Source: JBOGOC01 sp050747525 (lineage in GTDB: Bacteria; Acidobacteriota; Polarisedimenticolia; JACPZX01; DASXTC01). From it: a DNA stretch of 64,000 nt. Positions 52,301 through 59,074 of the stretch are shown piece by piece. Location of the stretch: contig JBOGOC010000010.1 of assembly GCA_050747525.1 (NCBI GenBank), forward strand, positions 1 to 64,000, given 5' to 3'. Position numbers and translations under genes: made by a program. The first letter of the stretch is position 1; every line of letters begins with the position of its first letter. The notes beneath the pieces were generated by a model. That model was not told the origin of the DNA and searched no databases. It was given only the letters and a program-made list of their open reading frames with translations.

Positions 52301-55114
52301 GGCCGCGAACGCCTGGAGCTGGGAGGCCGTCAGCGGGAAGGTCCCCTGCGTGAGGACGCAGTCGCGGCCGACCGTCCCTTCCACCGTGCCGACGTGAGAT
52401 CCCTCCACCCAGGCGGTGGCGGACTCCTCTTCGAAGCTGTAATCGCCGTCGGCAAACAGCTCCAGGGAGCCGCTTCCGGCCGGAGAAACAGTGAGCGGCA
52501 GGGGATGAAACGTGGTCGCCCCATCGGTGAAGAAGGGGATCGTCGACTCGAGCAGGACCGGCTCGCCACCCAGCACGATGTCCGGCGCCGAGCTCACGGA
52601 CATCTCCACCGGAATGCCGACCACCGGAGCGTCCGGCACGTTGGTCTCGATGACGATCGCGCCGGAGTGGACGGCCGTTCCGGAGCCGGTGGCGTCGAAC
52701 GTTACCGTGACGTCCCTCGCTTCACCCGGGGCCACCGTCGCGACGGTGGGAGCCACCTTCAGCCCCGCCGGAAGGGTGGCAAGATCGGCCCGCATCGTAA
52801 CGAGCAGATCGCTCAGGCCGGTGTTGGTCACGCGCAGAGTTCGCTCGACCCTGCCCCCGGTCTGAAGCGCCTCGCTCAGGGAGGCCGGAGACACGGCGAT
52901 GCCGGGGGGAGGAATCGCCGATGCCGTCACCGGGATCTCGAGATGCGGCGCGTTGGAGGCGTTGCTGTCGATGACAACGGATGTGGCCACCGGGCCGGCC
53001 GACGGGGCGGTCACCGTCACCTGGATCTGAATCGATGCCAGCGGAGCCAGGCTGAACACGTGCTGGCTGAGCGTCACCGCCGGATCCCCCGTGGTGAGGC
53101 TGCCGGTCAGCTCGAGTGTCCCCGTGTTGACCACGGTGACTGCTCGCGTCACGCCGAAACCCACGAACACGGTGCCGAAGTCGAGCGCCGCCGGCCCTGC
53201 CGCCATGGCCGGCGCATCGGTCACCTCGAGGGTCGCCGGATGCGCGACCGAGGGCTGATTGGGATCGTTGGAGACGACCACCACCGAGCCGGTGTAGGTG
53301 CCCCCGTGCAGGCCGGACGCATCGAAGGCCAGCGTCACGTCCTGCTGCTGGCCGCTCCACACGCGCCCCTGATCGGGAATGGCGGACAGCCACGGCGGGA
53401 GCGTGGGGATCTCCCAGTCCAGCGTGCCGTCCCCCACGTTGGCGAGGGTCAACGTGCGCGCCCCGGTCTGTCCGGTTCGAAGGGAGACGGAGAAATCGGC
53501 CGGCGTGGATGAGATCGTGGGGGGAGGAAGGGTCGTTCCCATGACGTTGTTGCTGATCGGCCCCTGGTTGCCGCTGTCGTCGATCGCCTTGAGGGCGAGG
53601 TGGTAGGTGGTGGACGCCTGCAGGCCTCGCACCTCCACGCTCTGCGGGCTTCCGGAGGGCTCCGGGGCGGGCCAGACGGGGACGCGGGCCGCGTCGCCGA
53701 AGCTGGTCTCGTCCAGCGGATCGGTGCTGTAGCGGATGTCGTAGGCGGTCGCGGTCCCTGTGGACCCGTCGTCCCCCGTGGCCGTCCAGCTGAGCGTGAC
53801 GCTGCTGCTGGTCGGAGCGGTCAGGGACAGATCGGTGATGGGATCGGGAGGCGCGCTGTCGAGGAACGCCAGGGCGCGGAAGGCGTTGAGCCGGCCTCCG
53901 GTGACGGTCTTCCCGGACAGGGAAGGGACCGGGTCCGTGGTGGCCAGCATGGCGCCCTTCAGCGTGGCCACCGGCAGTCCGGGATTGAACGCCCGCATCA
54001 GAGCCACGACGCCGGCGACGTGAGGGGAGGCCATGGATGTGCCGCTCAGGTGTGCGTAGCCGGCGCCGGGCACGGTGCTGTAGATGCTCACACCGGGAGC
54101 CCCCAGGTCCACGCTGTTCAGTCCGTAGTTGGAGAACCCCGCAAGCAGGTCACCGGCGTCGGTGGCGGCCACCGAGATGACGTTGGGAGCGTCGTATCCG
54201 GCCGGATAAAAAGGGACAAAGTCCGTGTTCTGACCGCTGTTGCCCGCGGCGGCCACGAAGAGGGCGTTGGCCTCGCCGGCGGCGGCGATGGAGTTCAGCA
54301 TCGTCTGGGAAGGACCCCCGCCGCCCCAGGAGTTGTTGGTCACATCGAAGCCCATGGCGGTCGCGTAGTCCACGGCCCGGACGGCGTTGGCGATGCTCCC
54401 GGACCCGCCCGCGGACAGGAACTTCAGGCCGACAAGCGACACGGTCCAGTTCACGCCGGCGACGCCCACGCCGTTGTTCCCCACGCCCCCGATCGTTCCG
54501 GCCACGTGCGTGCCGTGGCCGTTGTCGTCGAACGGGTTGTTGTCGTTGTTGACGAAGTCCCAGCCGCGGAAGTCGTCCACGAATCCGTTGAAATCGTCGT
54601 CCAACTGGTTTCCGGGGATCTCGTTCGGATTGGTCCACATGTTGGCCGCGAGATCCGGATGGGCGGCATCGATCCCGGTGTCGATCACGCCCACCACGAC
54701 GCTGCGGCTTCCCCGGGTCATGGTCCACGCCGCCTCGGCGTCGATTTTCTGCAGTCCATAGAGGAGCCCGTAGAACGGATCGTTCGGGGCCGCGTCGATG
54801 CTCACGATGTAGTTGGGCTCGACGTACTCGACCTGGGGATCCCCCTTCAGGAGATCCATGGCCGCTTCGACGCTGACCCCCGGGGCGGTCCGCCAGTGCT
54901 CGGCGCCGCTCCGGAAGGTCGCCAATCGCGTTCCGCCCACGAGGGCGAGCGCCCCGTCATGCCCGGAGAGAGCGCTCCCCGGAGCGAACTTGATGAGGAT
55001 CTCGTTCGGGACGTGCGGGGGAACGTCAGAGCGGCCCAGTCCGGGCGAGGCGGTGGAGAGTGCGCACACAATCGCGACCAGCAGACCGAGGCGTTGTCCC
55101 AACGAAGCGCGCAT
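43307..55114 (-). CDS. giant secreted subtilisin-like protease with ASH, Kelch-like and unknown repeats
   Basis: 3935 residues. Signal peptide (GLLVAIVCALSTASPGLG), an inhibitor-like propeptide (NEILIKFAPGSALSGHDGAL), then an S8 catalytic domain with Asp145 (VIDTGID), His200 (NGHGTHVAGT), Asn292 (AAAGNSG) and Ser360 (SGTSMASPHVAG). A fibronectin-III-like domain follows (PITDLSLTAPTSSSVTLSW), then a long tail of ASH/choice-of-anchor-D modules (GTLTFASDDPAQPVLEVPLT type), three Kelch-like blocks and six copies of an unnamed domain. The end (KVKFDRQAFQSLLPEGQSVP) looks like a distinct closing domain seen in other extracellular proteins. No sorting signal was recognised. GGGGGGAG precedes ATG 55114. 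It probably acts on or outside the cell surface. Confidence 0.9.
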   Translation of the reverse strand: MRASLGQRLGLLVAIVCALSTASPGLGRSDVPPHVPNEILIKFAPGSALSGHDGALALVGGTRLATFRSGAEHWRTAPGVSVEAAMDLLKGDPQVEYVEPNYIVSIDAAPNDPFYGLLYGLQKIDAEAAWTMTRGSRSVVVGVIDTGIDAAHPDLAANMWTNPNEIPGNQLDDDFNGFVDDFRGWDFVNNDNNPFDDNGHGTHVAGTIGGVGNNGVGVAGVNWTVSLVGLKFLSAGGSGSIANAVRAVDYATAMGFDVTNNSWGGGGPSQTMLNSIAAAGEANALFVAAAGNSGQNTDFVPFYPAGYDAPNVISVAATDAGDLLAGFSNYGLNSVDLGAPGVSIYSTVPGAGYAHLSGTSMASPHVAGVVALMRAFNPGLPVATLKGAMLATTDPVPSLSGKTVTGGRLNAFRALAFLDSAPPDPITDLSLTAPTSSSVTLSWTATGDDGSTGTATAYDIRYSTDPLDETSFGDAARVPVWPAPEPSGSPQSVEVRGLQASTTYHLALKAIDDSGNQGPISNNVMGTTLPPPTISSTPADFSVSLRTGQTGARTLTLANVGDGTLDWEIPTLPPWLSAIPDQGRVWSGQQQDVTLAFDASGLHGGTYTGSVVVVSNDPNQPSVAHPATLEVTDAPAMAAGPAALDFGTVFVGFGVTRAVTVVNTGTLELTGSLTTGDPAVTLSQHVFSLAPLASIQIQVTVTAPSAGPVATSVVIDSNASNAPHLEIPVTASAIPPPGIAVSPASLSEALQTGGRVERTLRVTNTGLSDLLVTMRADLATLPAGLKVAPTVATVAPGEARDVTVTFDATGSGTAVHSGAIVIETNVPDAPVVGIPVEMSVSSAPDIVLGGEPVLLESTIPFFTDGATTFHPLPLTVSPAGSGSLELFADGDYSFEEESATAWVEGSHVGTVEGTVGRDCVLTQGTFPLTASQLQAFAADGVVNVNVQNSPEVNAFCGANLHTVRVRYTGPSDRLEFGTLFTGGSRSLSMTIFNTGFDPLLISAVSSSLTGFVPQAGALLVDPGMSTLLTVTFAPSQAADYEGVITISSNDPDTPLAVVQVSGAGLDPPVAGVAPAALSSALLSGEQETRSLTVTNGGGSPLEFRVGALPRAADTQEAVFDPLAPSPVPLTCVVEDPSTRSLYAQANFGSTFFRYSSQTNTWEELATAPRASGNNGGAALLNGKIYTAYAESNAFLGVYDIASDSWTTMRNPLGLGTGIIASDGVQYLYLLSGSSFMRLDPVTQSAQGLDPPPFPFERWGGMRHLSGVLYAHQGDGLSGFASYDIAAGTWAVLPPVPAGAVLGAALDPHRRAYYAYGSYGGRSLFSYSIDERLWSVATIPFFAVGDGGMGWLPGGVIFVQGEEGTGLARYATSPGFVDVSPGSGTVPPFGSMDLDVKFDATGLAGGVYLADVELRSNDPVAPLVMVPATLTVTGRPILQVGGRVALESILLYAPDGGSTTHTLVLPEAPRAGGVLELAADGDFGHAGETASVTAEGLSLGKVGGTSGFDCTPALGVFPLSSAEMAALAADGRMVVHVQNTVLVHTDCAVNQHRVKLSYDGSIDSLPFGDVFVGGSLTLPLRLSNVGTDVLHVSSITSSLPQFVPSATALTLDPGTSHTLTVTFTAAVVSDWTGTLTLASDDPQHPSVSLPLSGRGILPPVAAVSPASLASSLFSRELEVQMLTLSNPGGSPLSFDIRIQETLAPFTGDPRFERLTSSPGALTCVTGDPAAGILYGQEDGGTRFFRYLAATDAWELLAPAPLSSSGSGNSGGAALLNGRIYTVYTGIRDMMGVYDIASNSWTTMSLLWIGDGTARIAGDGAYLYLGSRTTFVRLDPATGSTVALAAPPFNLERWGSMAHLDGTLYVLQGNATGGFAAYDIATNSWTTLPSLPAGAVVGAAVNPLQREIYAYGPEGGRNLYRYRVLSGFWSVSINPYFSVTDGGMAWLPLPTPGVYFVQGTAGNGAARLVTEAGFVRVLPSSGTVPASGSLDLQVVIAAADLSGGVYQADIQVHSNDPLQPVLRVPTTLTVMGIPVISFLGEPVVVESAANYAGIGSTTVHTLHLPVPPAADGLVSIDARGDYGDSTETVTVSAEGTLLGFAGGDGSECIVATGSFHVAAPLLGALASGGVVTVTAQNSPQVDSHCALNEHKIRLTYSGRQSRLQYGNVFVGQTRTQSFIVSNRGSEVLFVSGITSDRPEFISFVSAFPIRLDPGASRTVTVAFRPLTVGPITGTLYFFSNDPQSQVATLPLSGAGVVPPVIGVGPSSFNVTVPLGATTTRVLTISNTGNGPLSLTLDVTEGAIPDQFTRLTNTPVVLTALVEDPDTGFLYAQQNSGKNFYRLRAAGPDAWEPLAASPIDSGDNGGSALLKGKIYVSYSGNSTLAVYDIVHNSWLYGPSPLGRGTASIASDGSGYLYLGAGTTFVRYDPITASTTTLPPPPIILEPGGGMEYLDGVLYAHEGNGRTGFASFDVASGAWTLLAPLPGGSVVGSAIDGHRCNYYAYGSHDGFNLYRYSIALRTWSVLQIPLFPVNDGGLAWLPPPSGRLYMLQGESGLGFGHLSIGKRLLEADLSSATLPPHTSRNINVLFNSDRLPAGHYAGSIRVLSNDPVRPNVRVPADLDVFLVPRIAIAADSVFIESTQPYSGSGARTSHLMRIPARPAGEGLIELLAAGDYGAANQTASLSSEGVDFGHAGDTGLTCGPAGTIFTVPLETLEMLTADGVVSLDVRNSAQVTSSCPVNRHTLRLSYPVAQDRLDYGARSVGATSTLALRILNAAAGNLVLSSIASSHPAFVPSQTSLTVPQGSSKPLLVSFTPPAEGALSASLSFNTNDPSAPHVVIPLAGSAFSPPAASVEPSSLEATLPAGAQETLTLTLSNPGAATLHFTAHPSTPAGVPFLSVGPAGGLVPPGGSIALAVGLDSRLAAIGMNTATLQIVTDDPLHPTLAVPILLRVIGGPVIRLTTGTTTVESTVPFLPPVGATSHTLPLTEPPGGAGVLELIAEGDFSGRTASAIIEGVNIGTVGGDSPSAACVTRQRSFHVPWGRMSAFADDGVAQATMSNSAAVTIACEPSAHTLRLSYHHPAAAVAFGMAMTGDSDSRTLYIENAGNEVLTVGSITSDSPLFTVSTSSAVVPVGGTVEMTVTFTPDGVGDAAGTLTFASDDPAQPVLEVPLTGSGVLPPDIGVAPSMLEATLRAPAQESRTLTVTNGGTFPLSFSISVADPGFVFVSPSTGVVPGGGSAQITVVFDPSLVTIGPHTTFLDVSSNDPITPLVRVPASLYALGQPSITVLGPPIMVDRTLAWTTAGALTTSRLFLSYTPASGGELSVTAEGEFGAADETATIDVEGLHGFVLGRAGGSCASVTGSLHLSREELMTLSFDRVVEVGIQNSPAVGVACPLNRHLVRLTYRTHAEEVLFVPLFTGAVSQQTLIVENHGNDVLNVASLTTDTPEFEVSPAAFSLPPGGSQVVTVRFTPTSPVEFLGNLTISSDDTMQLEVIIPLTGTGLPAPVARVQPASLSSSLVAGGSETQTLVVANMGESDLEVSASARTTTPVPFLAVSPLSATVPPGDTAAFSVHLDAAGLADGTHTGAIDVSTNDPLAPLVSVPVTLTVLSADIAVSPAALAFGTVYPGHPTERTLTVENRGGAVLTVSPITAHGPGLVVTPVSLSLAGGASAQVTVTLTAPSTGAFSGSVSLQSDDSDTPTVTVPVSAAAAPPPVAGLAPAVLTAALPPGGVTTRSVRVSNTGGSDLTWALGGPGTGGPGPLPPWITASSAGGTLSPGAHSDVTLTLSAASLADGDHAGLVAVYSNDPVRTRLDAAVSLHVGEIAPEMFLLDPSTLRLQSNAGTVKVTLQFAAGINPHDVVVESVRVYGVLAPIPGSATFGDDNHDGREELKVKFDRQAFQSLLPEGQSVPVTITGEVRDRTWFRGTTTIRVIRPR
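44910..52590 (-). repeat. six copies of an unnamed ~125-residue domain inside the giant subtilase
   Basis: Copies lie near 52590-52205, 50820-50445, 49025-48650, 47245-46870, 46260-45880 and 45275-44910. Each starts with a V(E/D)S/R strand and HTL-type strand, has L(E/S)L.A.GD(Y/F/E), a Cys in the middle, then VQNSP.V...C..N.H..RL.Y. Two conserved Cys suggest one disulfide per copy. Each copy is followed by an ASH module (FGDVFVGGSLTLPLRLSNVG type). The sequences have diverged, so the repeats are old. Confidence 0.7.
47420..51760 (-). repeat. three Kelch-like propeller blocks inside the giant subtilase
   Basis: Blocks of about 250 residues lie near 51760-50990, 49985-49200 and 48180-47420. 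Each contains GNNGGAALLNGKIYTAY, a VYDIASDSWTTM blade, LYLLSGSSFMRLDP, GGMRHLSGVLYAHQG, SFASYDIAAGTW and AYYAYGSYGGRSLFSY-type motifs, the pattern of a Kelch/galactose-oxidase beta-propeller. They alternate with ASH modules and the unnamed domain, giving a roughly 600-residue super-repeat. They probably bind ligands. Confidence 0.7.
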
Positions 55115-55220
55115 GCGCTCCCCCCGCGCGACGCACGTGGGATGCGTCTGGTGCACGCCACAACGTGGGCAGGTCCGGCCGCGCCCCCCGGAGCCGCCGG
55201 TCTCGTGTGGTGTCCACCCC

Positions 55221-55249
55221 TATATACAGAAAAGGAGACTACGGATCAA
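55221..55249 (-). promoter_or_regulatory. candidate sigma-70 promoter of the giant subtilase gene
   Basis: Reverse strand TTGATC (55249-55244), exactly 17 bases, TATATA (55226-55221), about 105 bases before the ATG at 55114. It stands in an AT-rich island inside GC-rich DNA and is the best sigma-70-like element seen in the window. Confidence 0.5.
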
Positions 55250-55257
55250 TCATAGAA

Positions 55258-55272
55258 ATCGTCCTTGACGAT
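55258..55272. promoter_or_regulatory. short perfect inverted repeat in divergent subtilase region
   Basis: ATCGTC-CTT-GACGAT is a perfect 6-bp inverted repeat nine bases upstream of the -35 candidate of the giant subtilase and about 95 bases before the divergent subtilase start. It may be an operator shared by both genes. The remaining divergent region (55115-55367) shows no other clear element. Confidence 0.3.
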
Positions 55273-55367
55273 ATCTTGCCGCCGACGTGGCAGCCGGTTC
55301 CCGGTGCGGGTGGGGAAAAGGTGCGCACCATGCCGGGGATGCCGTGGACTCCGATATAGTGGCCGGC

Positions 55368-57158
55368 ATGAGAGGACATGCCGTGCTGCTGGCCGTTTCG
55401 CTCGCGGCCCCGCTCGCCGCCGAGCCGGGTCCGTCGAAGATCGATCCCTGGCTCCAGGGCCGCTTCGAGCAGGTCGGACGCACGGAGTTCCTCGTCCTCC
55501 TGGAGGACTCCGCCCGGCCACCGGCCGGCGCGTCCTTGAAGCCGCACGATCTGTACGCGGCGCTCACGCAAAGCGCCCGCGCGAGCCAGGCGAAGGTCCT
55601 GGCAGACCTGAAGGTGCGCGGAGTGGCGGCGCGGCCCTTCTACATCGTGAACGGGATCCTCGTGGAAGGGGACGCCGCGCTTGCCGGAGCCCTCGCCGCG
55701 CGCCCGGAAGTCTCCAGGATCGTGGGGAACCCCCGGGTGCTCGGAGCGCGCGGCTGGCCTGCGGGGGGAGCGGCGCCGGCCCTGGATCCCGTCGAATGGA
55801 ACATCGTGATGGTGCGGGCGCACGACGTGTGGTCCACCTACGGGACACTGGGCGAGGGCATCGTCGTGGCGTCGGCGGACACCGGCGTCGACTGGTCCCA
55901 TCCCGAGCTGACCGGCCGGTATCGAGGGTACGCTCCCACGCCCGGCGATGTCGATCACGCCTACGCATGGCACGACGCCTTCGGTGTGCACGGCGTCCCC
56001 TTCGACGATTTCGATCACGGCACCCCCACCACCGGCACCATGGTCGCCATCAACGGCATCGGCATGGCGCCCGCCGCCACGTGGATCGCCTGCAGGAACA
56101 TGGAGAACGGCTTCGGGACTCCGGCGAGCTACATCGACTGCATGGAATGGACGCTGGCGCCGTACCCGCAGGGCGGCGATCCGATGACCGACGGCAGGCC
56201 CGACATGGCGCCGCACATCGTCAACAACTCGTGGGTCTGCCCGCCCTCGGAGGGTTGCGACGCGCACACGCTCGACGAGGCCCTGGCGCGCGTGCGCCAG
56301 GCGGGGATCCTCATGATCGCGGCCGCGGGGAACGACGGCCCATCGTGCTCGACCGTCGCCGAGCCTCCCGCGCCGTCCGCCGCCGTCTTCTCGGTGGGCG
56401 CCGTGGACAACGTGCGCAACATCACCAGTTTCTCCAGCCGCGGCCCCGTGATGGTCGACGGCTCCGGGCGCCTCAAGCCCGATCTGGTCGCGCCCGGTCT
56501 TTTCGTCACCACCACCGGCCGGGGCGGGGGCCACCGGACCCTCGCCGGCACCTCGATCGCAGCGCCCCACGTGTCGGGGGCGGCGGCCCTTCTCTGGTCC
56601 AACCGCCCCGGGCTCCGAGGCCTCGTCGGCCTCACGCACTGCATCCTGGCGCGCTCGGCATCTCCCACCGCCGGCGATCCGTCGGCGCAGACCTGTGGCG
56701 GAATCCCCTCCGGGACGCTCCCGAACCACGTCCTCGGACATGGACTGCTCGACATCCACGCAGCCTTCGAACTCGCCTCCACCGACGCCGACCCGGCCCC
56801 CGACGTCTGCGACTGCGCGCCTGTAGATGCCTCTGCCTACGGCGCTCCGGCCGAGGTCACGGAGGTTCGGGTGGAAGGCGCAGGATCGATCGCCTGGGAT
56901 TCACAGGACCCCGACACGGGCCCAGGTATCCTCTACGACGTGTTGCGCGGGGATCTGGCGACACTGAGCCAGGGGGTCGACGCCGCCGGATGCCTGGCGC
57001 ACGATCTCACGACCTCCTCCACCAACGACTCCGTTGACCCCGCCCCCGGCACGGGCCTCTACTACCTCGTGCGCGCCCGCAACGCCTGCGGCACCTCGGC
57101 GTGGGGGGCCGGGGGGCAGAATACGGCGTGTCCGGACACAACGCTTTCATGGAGGTGA
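55368..57158 (+). CDS. secreted subtilisin-like (S8) serine protease
   Basis: 596 residues. Signal peptide (MRGHAVLLAVSLAAPLAAEP), a propeptide (FLVLLEDSARPPAGASLKPH ... FYIVNGILVEGDAALAGALA), and a catalytic domain with Asp171 (SADTGVDW), His217 (FDHGTPTTGTM), Asn322 (AAAGNDG) and Ser396 (LAGTSIAAPHVSG). The His motif lacks the usual second His of HGTH. The last 110 residues carry a fibronectin-like/Cys-containing domain (VTEVRVEGAGSIAWDSQDPD) common in these secreted proteases. Start 55368 gives the signal peptide; no strong ribosome site is seen, and longer upstream starts encode no plausible leader. It is transcribed divergently from the giant subtilase. Confidence 0.9.
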   Translation: MRGHAVLLAVSLAAPLAAEPGPSKIDPWLQGRFEQVGRTEFLVLLEDSARPPAGASLKPHDLYAALTQSARASQAKVLADLKVRGVAARPFYIVNGILVEGDAALAGALAARPEVSRIVGNPRVLGARGWPAGGAAPALDPVEWNIVMVRAHDVWSTYGTLGEGIVVASADTGVDWSHPELTGRYRGYAPTPGDVDHAYAWHDAFGVHGVPFDDFDHGTPTTGTMVAINGIGMAPAATWIACRNMENGFGTPASYIDCMEWTLAPYPQGGDPMTDGRPDMAPHIVNNSWVCPPSEGCDAHTLDEALARVRQAGILMIAAAGNDGPSCSTVAEPPAPSAAVFSVGAVDNVRNITSFSSRGPVMVDGSGRLKPDLVAPGLFVTTTGRGGGHRTLAGTSIAAPHVSGAAALLWSNRPGLRGLVGLTHCILARSASPTAGDPSAQTCGGIPSGTLPNHVLGHGLLDIHAAFELASTDADPAPDVCDCAPVDASAYGAPAEVTEVRVEGAGSIAWDSQDPDTGPGILYDVLRGDLATLSQGVDAAGCLAHDLTTSSTNDSVDPAPGTGLYYLVRARNACGTSAWGAGGQNTACPDTTLSWR

Positions 57159-57160
57159 GC

Positions 57161-57727
57161 ATGCGCATCAGAGTGATGGTGGCGCTGGCGGTCCTGGGGC
57201 TGCTTGCGGCGGAAGTGGGGGCAGGGAATCTCGATCCGAGCGGGCCTCCGGGACCCACCATGAAGACTCTGGACGAGATCCCCCCGACATGGAGTTTCCT
57301 GATTGCCGGCGCGTCCCGGTTCCGCCCGGCTCTGTCCGGCGGCAGCGCCTTCCTCGACAAGGAGACCGGCCTCGTCTGGCAGAAGGTCCCCTCGAGCGGA
57401 AGCTGGAGCTGGAGCGTGGCGCAGGGCTTCTGCCTCGCGCAGCCCATCGGATCGCGCCTGGGGTGGCGCCTCCCGACCGCCGAGGAGATGTTCAGCCTCA
57501 TCGATCCCACCCAGACAGGCGCTCCCTTCCTTCCCACCGGCCACCCGTTCGGCACGATCGAAGGGGTCTTCTGGACATCGACGACCAATGCGAACAACAC
57601 CGCCGGGGCCCTCGGCGTCGACTTCTCGGCCGGCATCTTCCCGCTGATCAGCACGGACATCTCGAAGACCTCCGGCACGGCGAAGGTCTGGTGCGTCCGG
57701 GGCGGCTACGGCTACGAAGCACGATGA
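57161..57727 (+). CDS. secreted DUF1566/Lcl-C-like protein
   Basis: 188 residues. A signal peptide (MRIRVMVALAVLGLLAAEVG) precedes a DUF1566-type (Lcl C-terminal) domain: FLDKETGLVWQKVPSSGSWS, AQGFCLAQPIGSRLGWRLPT, AEEMFSLID and a terminal WCVRGG. The fold is C-type-lectin-like and extracellular; ligand is unknown. GGAGGTGA lies before the ATG; the gene is two bases after the subtilase stop, so it is probably co-transcribed with it. Its stop overlaps the next start. Confidence 0.85.
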   Translation: MRIRVMVALAVLGLLAAEVGAGNLDPSGPPGPTMKTLDEIPPTWSFLIAGASRFRPALSGGSAFLDKETGLVWQKVPSSGSWSWSVAQGFCLAQPIGSRLGWRLPTAEEMFSLIDPTQTGAPFLPTGHPFGTIEGVFWTSTTNANNTAGALGVDFSAGIFPLISTDISKTSGTAKVWCVRGGYGYEAR

Positions 57728-58545
57728 GGGGCGCAGCCAGTGTCGTGGCCGGCGTGCTGCTCGTCTTCGGGCAGTTCCGCCCGTCAGCGGATGAGCCAGC
57801 GCTTCCCGGTGGGGACGAACTCACGCAGGTGTTGCCTCATCTGGAATCCGCCTGCGCGATCGTTCGTGAGACTCCAGGGATCTGGCCTGTCCGCGCCTTG
57901 CCGTATGGCCCCCTTGGGCTCGAGGTCCGCAAGTCCACGGATCCCTCCGAAGTGGATCGAATTCGGAGCGTCCATCTGGGTCAGGCGGCGGCTGCTTGCA
58001 GAATCCCGCTGTCATCGGTCACGTCCGCGTTCTTCTGCGGACCCGAATGTCTCAGGAACCGTCGGGATCACCTTGTCCGTCAGATGGCCTCGGTACGGGC
58101 GCTGGCACTCGCTTTCAACGGGCTCCCCAGGCTTCGGCTTCTTTCCGTATGGGCGCCAGGAGGCGAGCTGCGGGTGAACGATGTCTACGTGCTGAAGGGT
58201 CAGGCCCTCGAGGCGATCCCGAGCGAGAGGTTCGGCCTGGTTCCCTCGGGTCGGTGGAAGACCTGGGAAAGCCTGGGCGCGTACCTGAAGACACTGAGCC
58301 TGACCGAGGAAGAGATCCATAGGCTGGCGGATCACATGATGTCCATCGGACTCTCGGCACTCATCCGGGAAGAGTCCGGAACCCGCATGGTCGGTGTGGG
58401 CATCGGCGACAACGAATCGGGCCTCCTGCTTCTGCAGTCTCAGTCCCCGCAGTCCCCCAAAGTCGGCTCCCGGCTGCTCGATGGTCGTGAATACACGATC
58501 GTGGAGGAGGTCGAACCCGGCCTGTTCTACTACGAAACAACCTGA
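57724..58545 (+). CDS. exported protein of unknown function
   Basis: 273 residues, not recognised. It begins in an ATGA overlap with the preceding gene. The N-terminus is signal-peptide-like (MRGAASVVAGVLLVFGQFRP). Ordered segments include ACAIVRETPGIWPVRALPYG, VTSAFFCGPECLRNRRDHLV with two Cys, and MVGVGIGDNESGLLLLQSQS. It is the last gene of the subtilase-DUF1566 group. No function can be proposed. Confidence 0.7.
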   Translation: MRGAASVVAGVLLVFGQFRPSADEPALPGGDELTQVLPHLESACAIVRETPGIWPVRALPYGPLGLEVRKSTDPSEVDRIRSVHLGQAAAACRIPLSSVTSAFFCGPECLRNRRDHLVRQMASVRALALAFNGLPRLRLLSVWAPGGELRVNDVYVLKGQALEAIPSERFGLVPSGRWKTWESLGAYLKTLSLTEEEIHRLADHMMSIGLSALIREESGTRMVGVGIGDNESGLLLLQSQSPQSPKVGSRLLDGREYTIVEEVEPGLFYYETT

Positions 58546-58594
58546 TTCATCCTGGACGGCCTGCACGCCTTATGACGAACACGCGAGGTGAGGC

Positions 58595-59035
58595 TCACAG
58601 CGGCTCCGTCCCCTCGTTGAGAATCGCCAGGTAGCGGTCGTACACGAAGAGGCGGTTGCGCCGCTTGCCGGTCAGCTCGCGGGCGATGCCGAGGCTCACC
58701 AGGAGCTCCATCGCGGAGGAGGCGGCAGGGAAGGAGAGTCCCGTCGCGGCGCACACCGAGGGCATCGACTGGATGGGGCGCGATTTGAGCGCCTCATGCA
58801 CGCGAAGGGCGGAGCCGGCCCGGCGGCCCGCCGCCTCGACCTTCGAGCGGTCGGTGCGAAACGTCTCCGCCAGGCGATCGGCAGTCGACACCGCGCCCTC
58901 CGCCACCTGCTTCACACCCTGCAGGAAGAACGCCAGCCAGGCTTCCCAGTCGCCGTCGCGACGCACGCGATCCAGCAGTTCGTAGTTATTCCACGCCAGA
59001 ATGAGGGAGCTCTCTGTGGCATAATGAGGCTCCAT
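58595..59035 (-). pseudogene. Fic-family protein, C-terminal remnant only
   Basis: 146 residues in frame match only the C-terminal helical and winged-helix part of Fic/DOC proteins: NNYELLDRVRRDGDWEAWLA, FFLQGVKQVAEGAVSTADRL, LSFPAASSAMELLVSLGIAR and ELTGKRRNRLFVYDRYLAIL. The catalytic Fic core with HPFxxGN, normally about 200 residues upstream, is absent; the sigma-factor gene starts only 40 bases beyond the truncated N-terminus on the other strand. The remnant could be a relic left by the insertion or rearrangement that brought in the sigma-kinase-CHAT operon. The surviving winged helix might still bind DNA. Confidence 0.7.
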
Positions 59036-59074
59036 TTCCTGCTGGATAATGGGAGTGCTCCCTGGGGAGGGGGC

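Noticed and set aside
48671..53512. Two long plus-strand frames (797 and 736 residues)
   Set aside because: Antisense shadows of the repetitive giant subtilase; they lack any recognisable motif.
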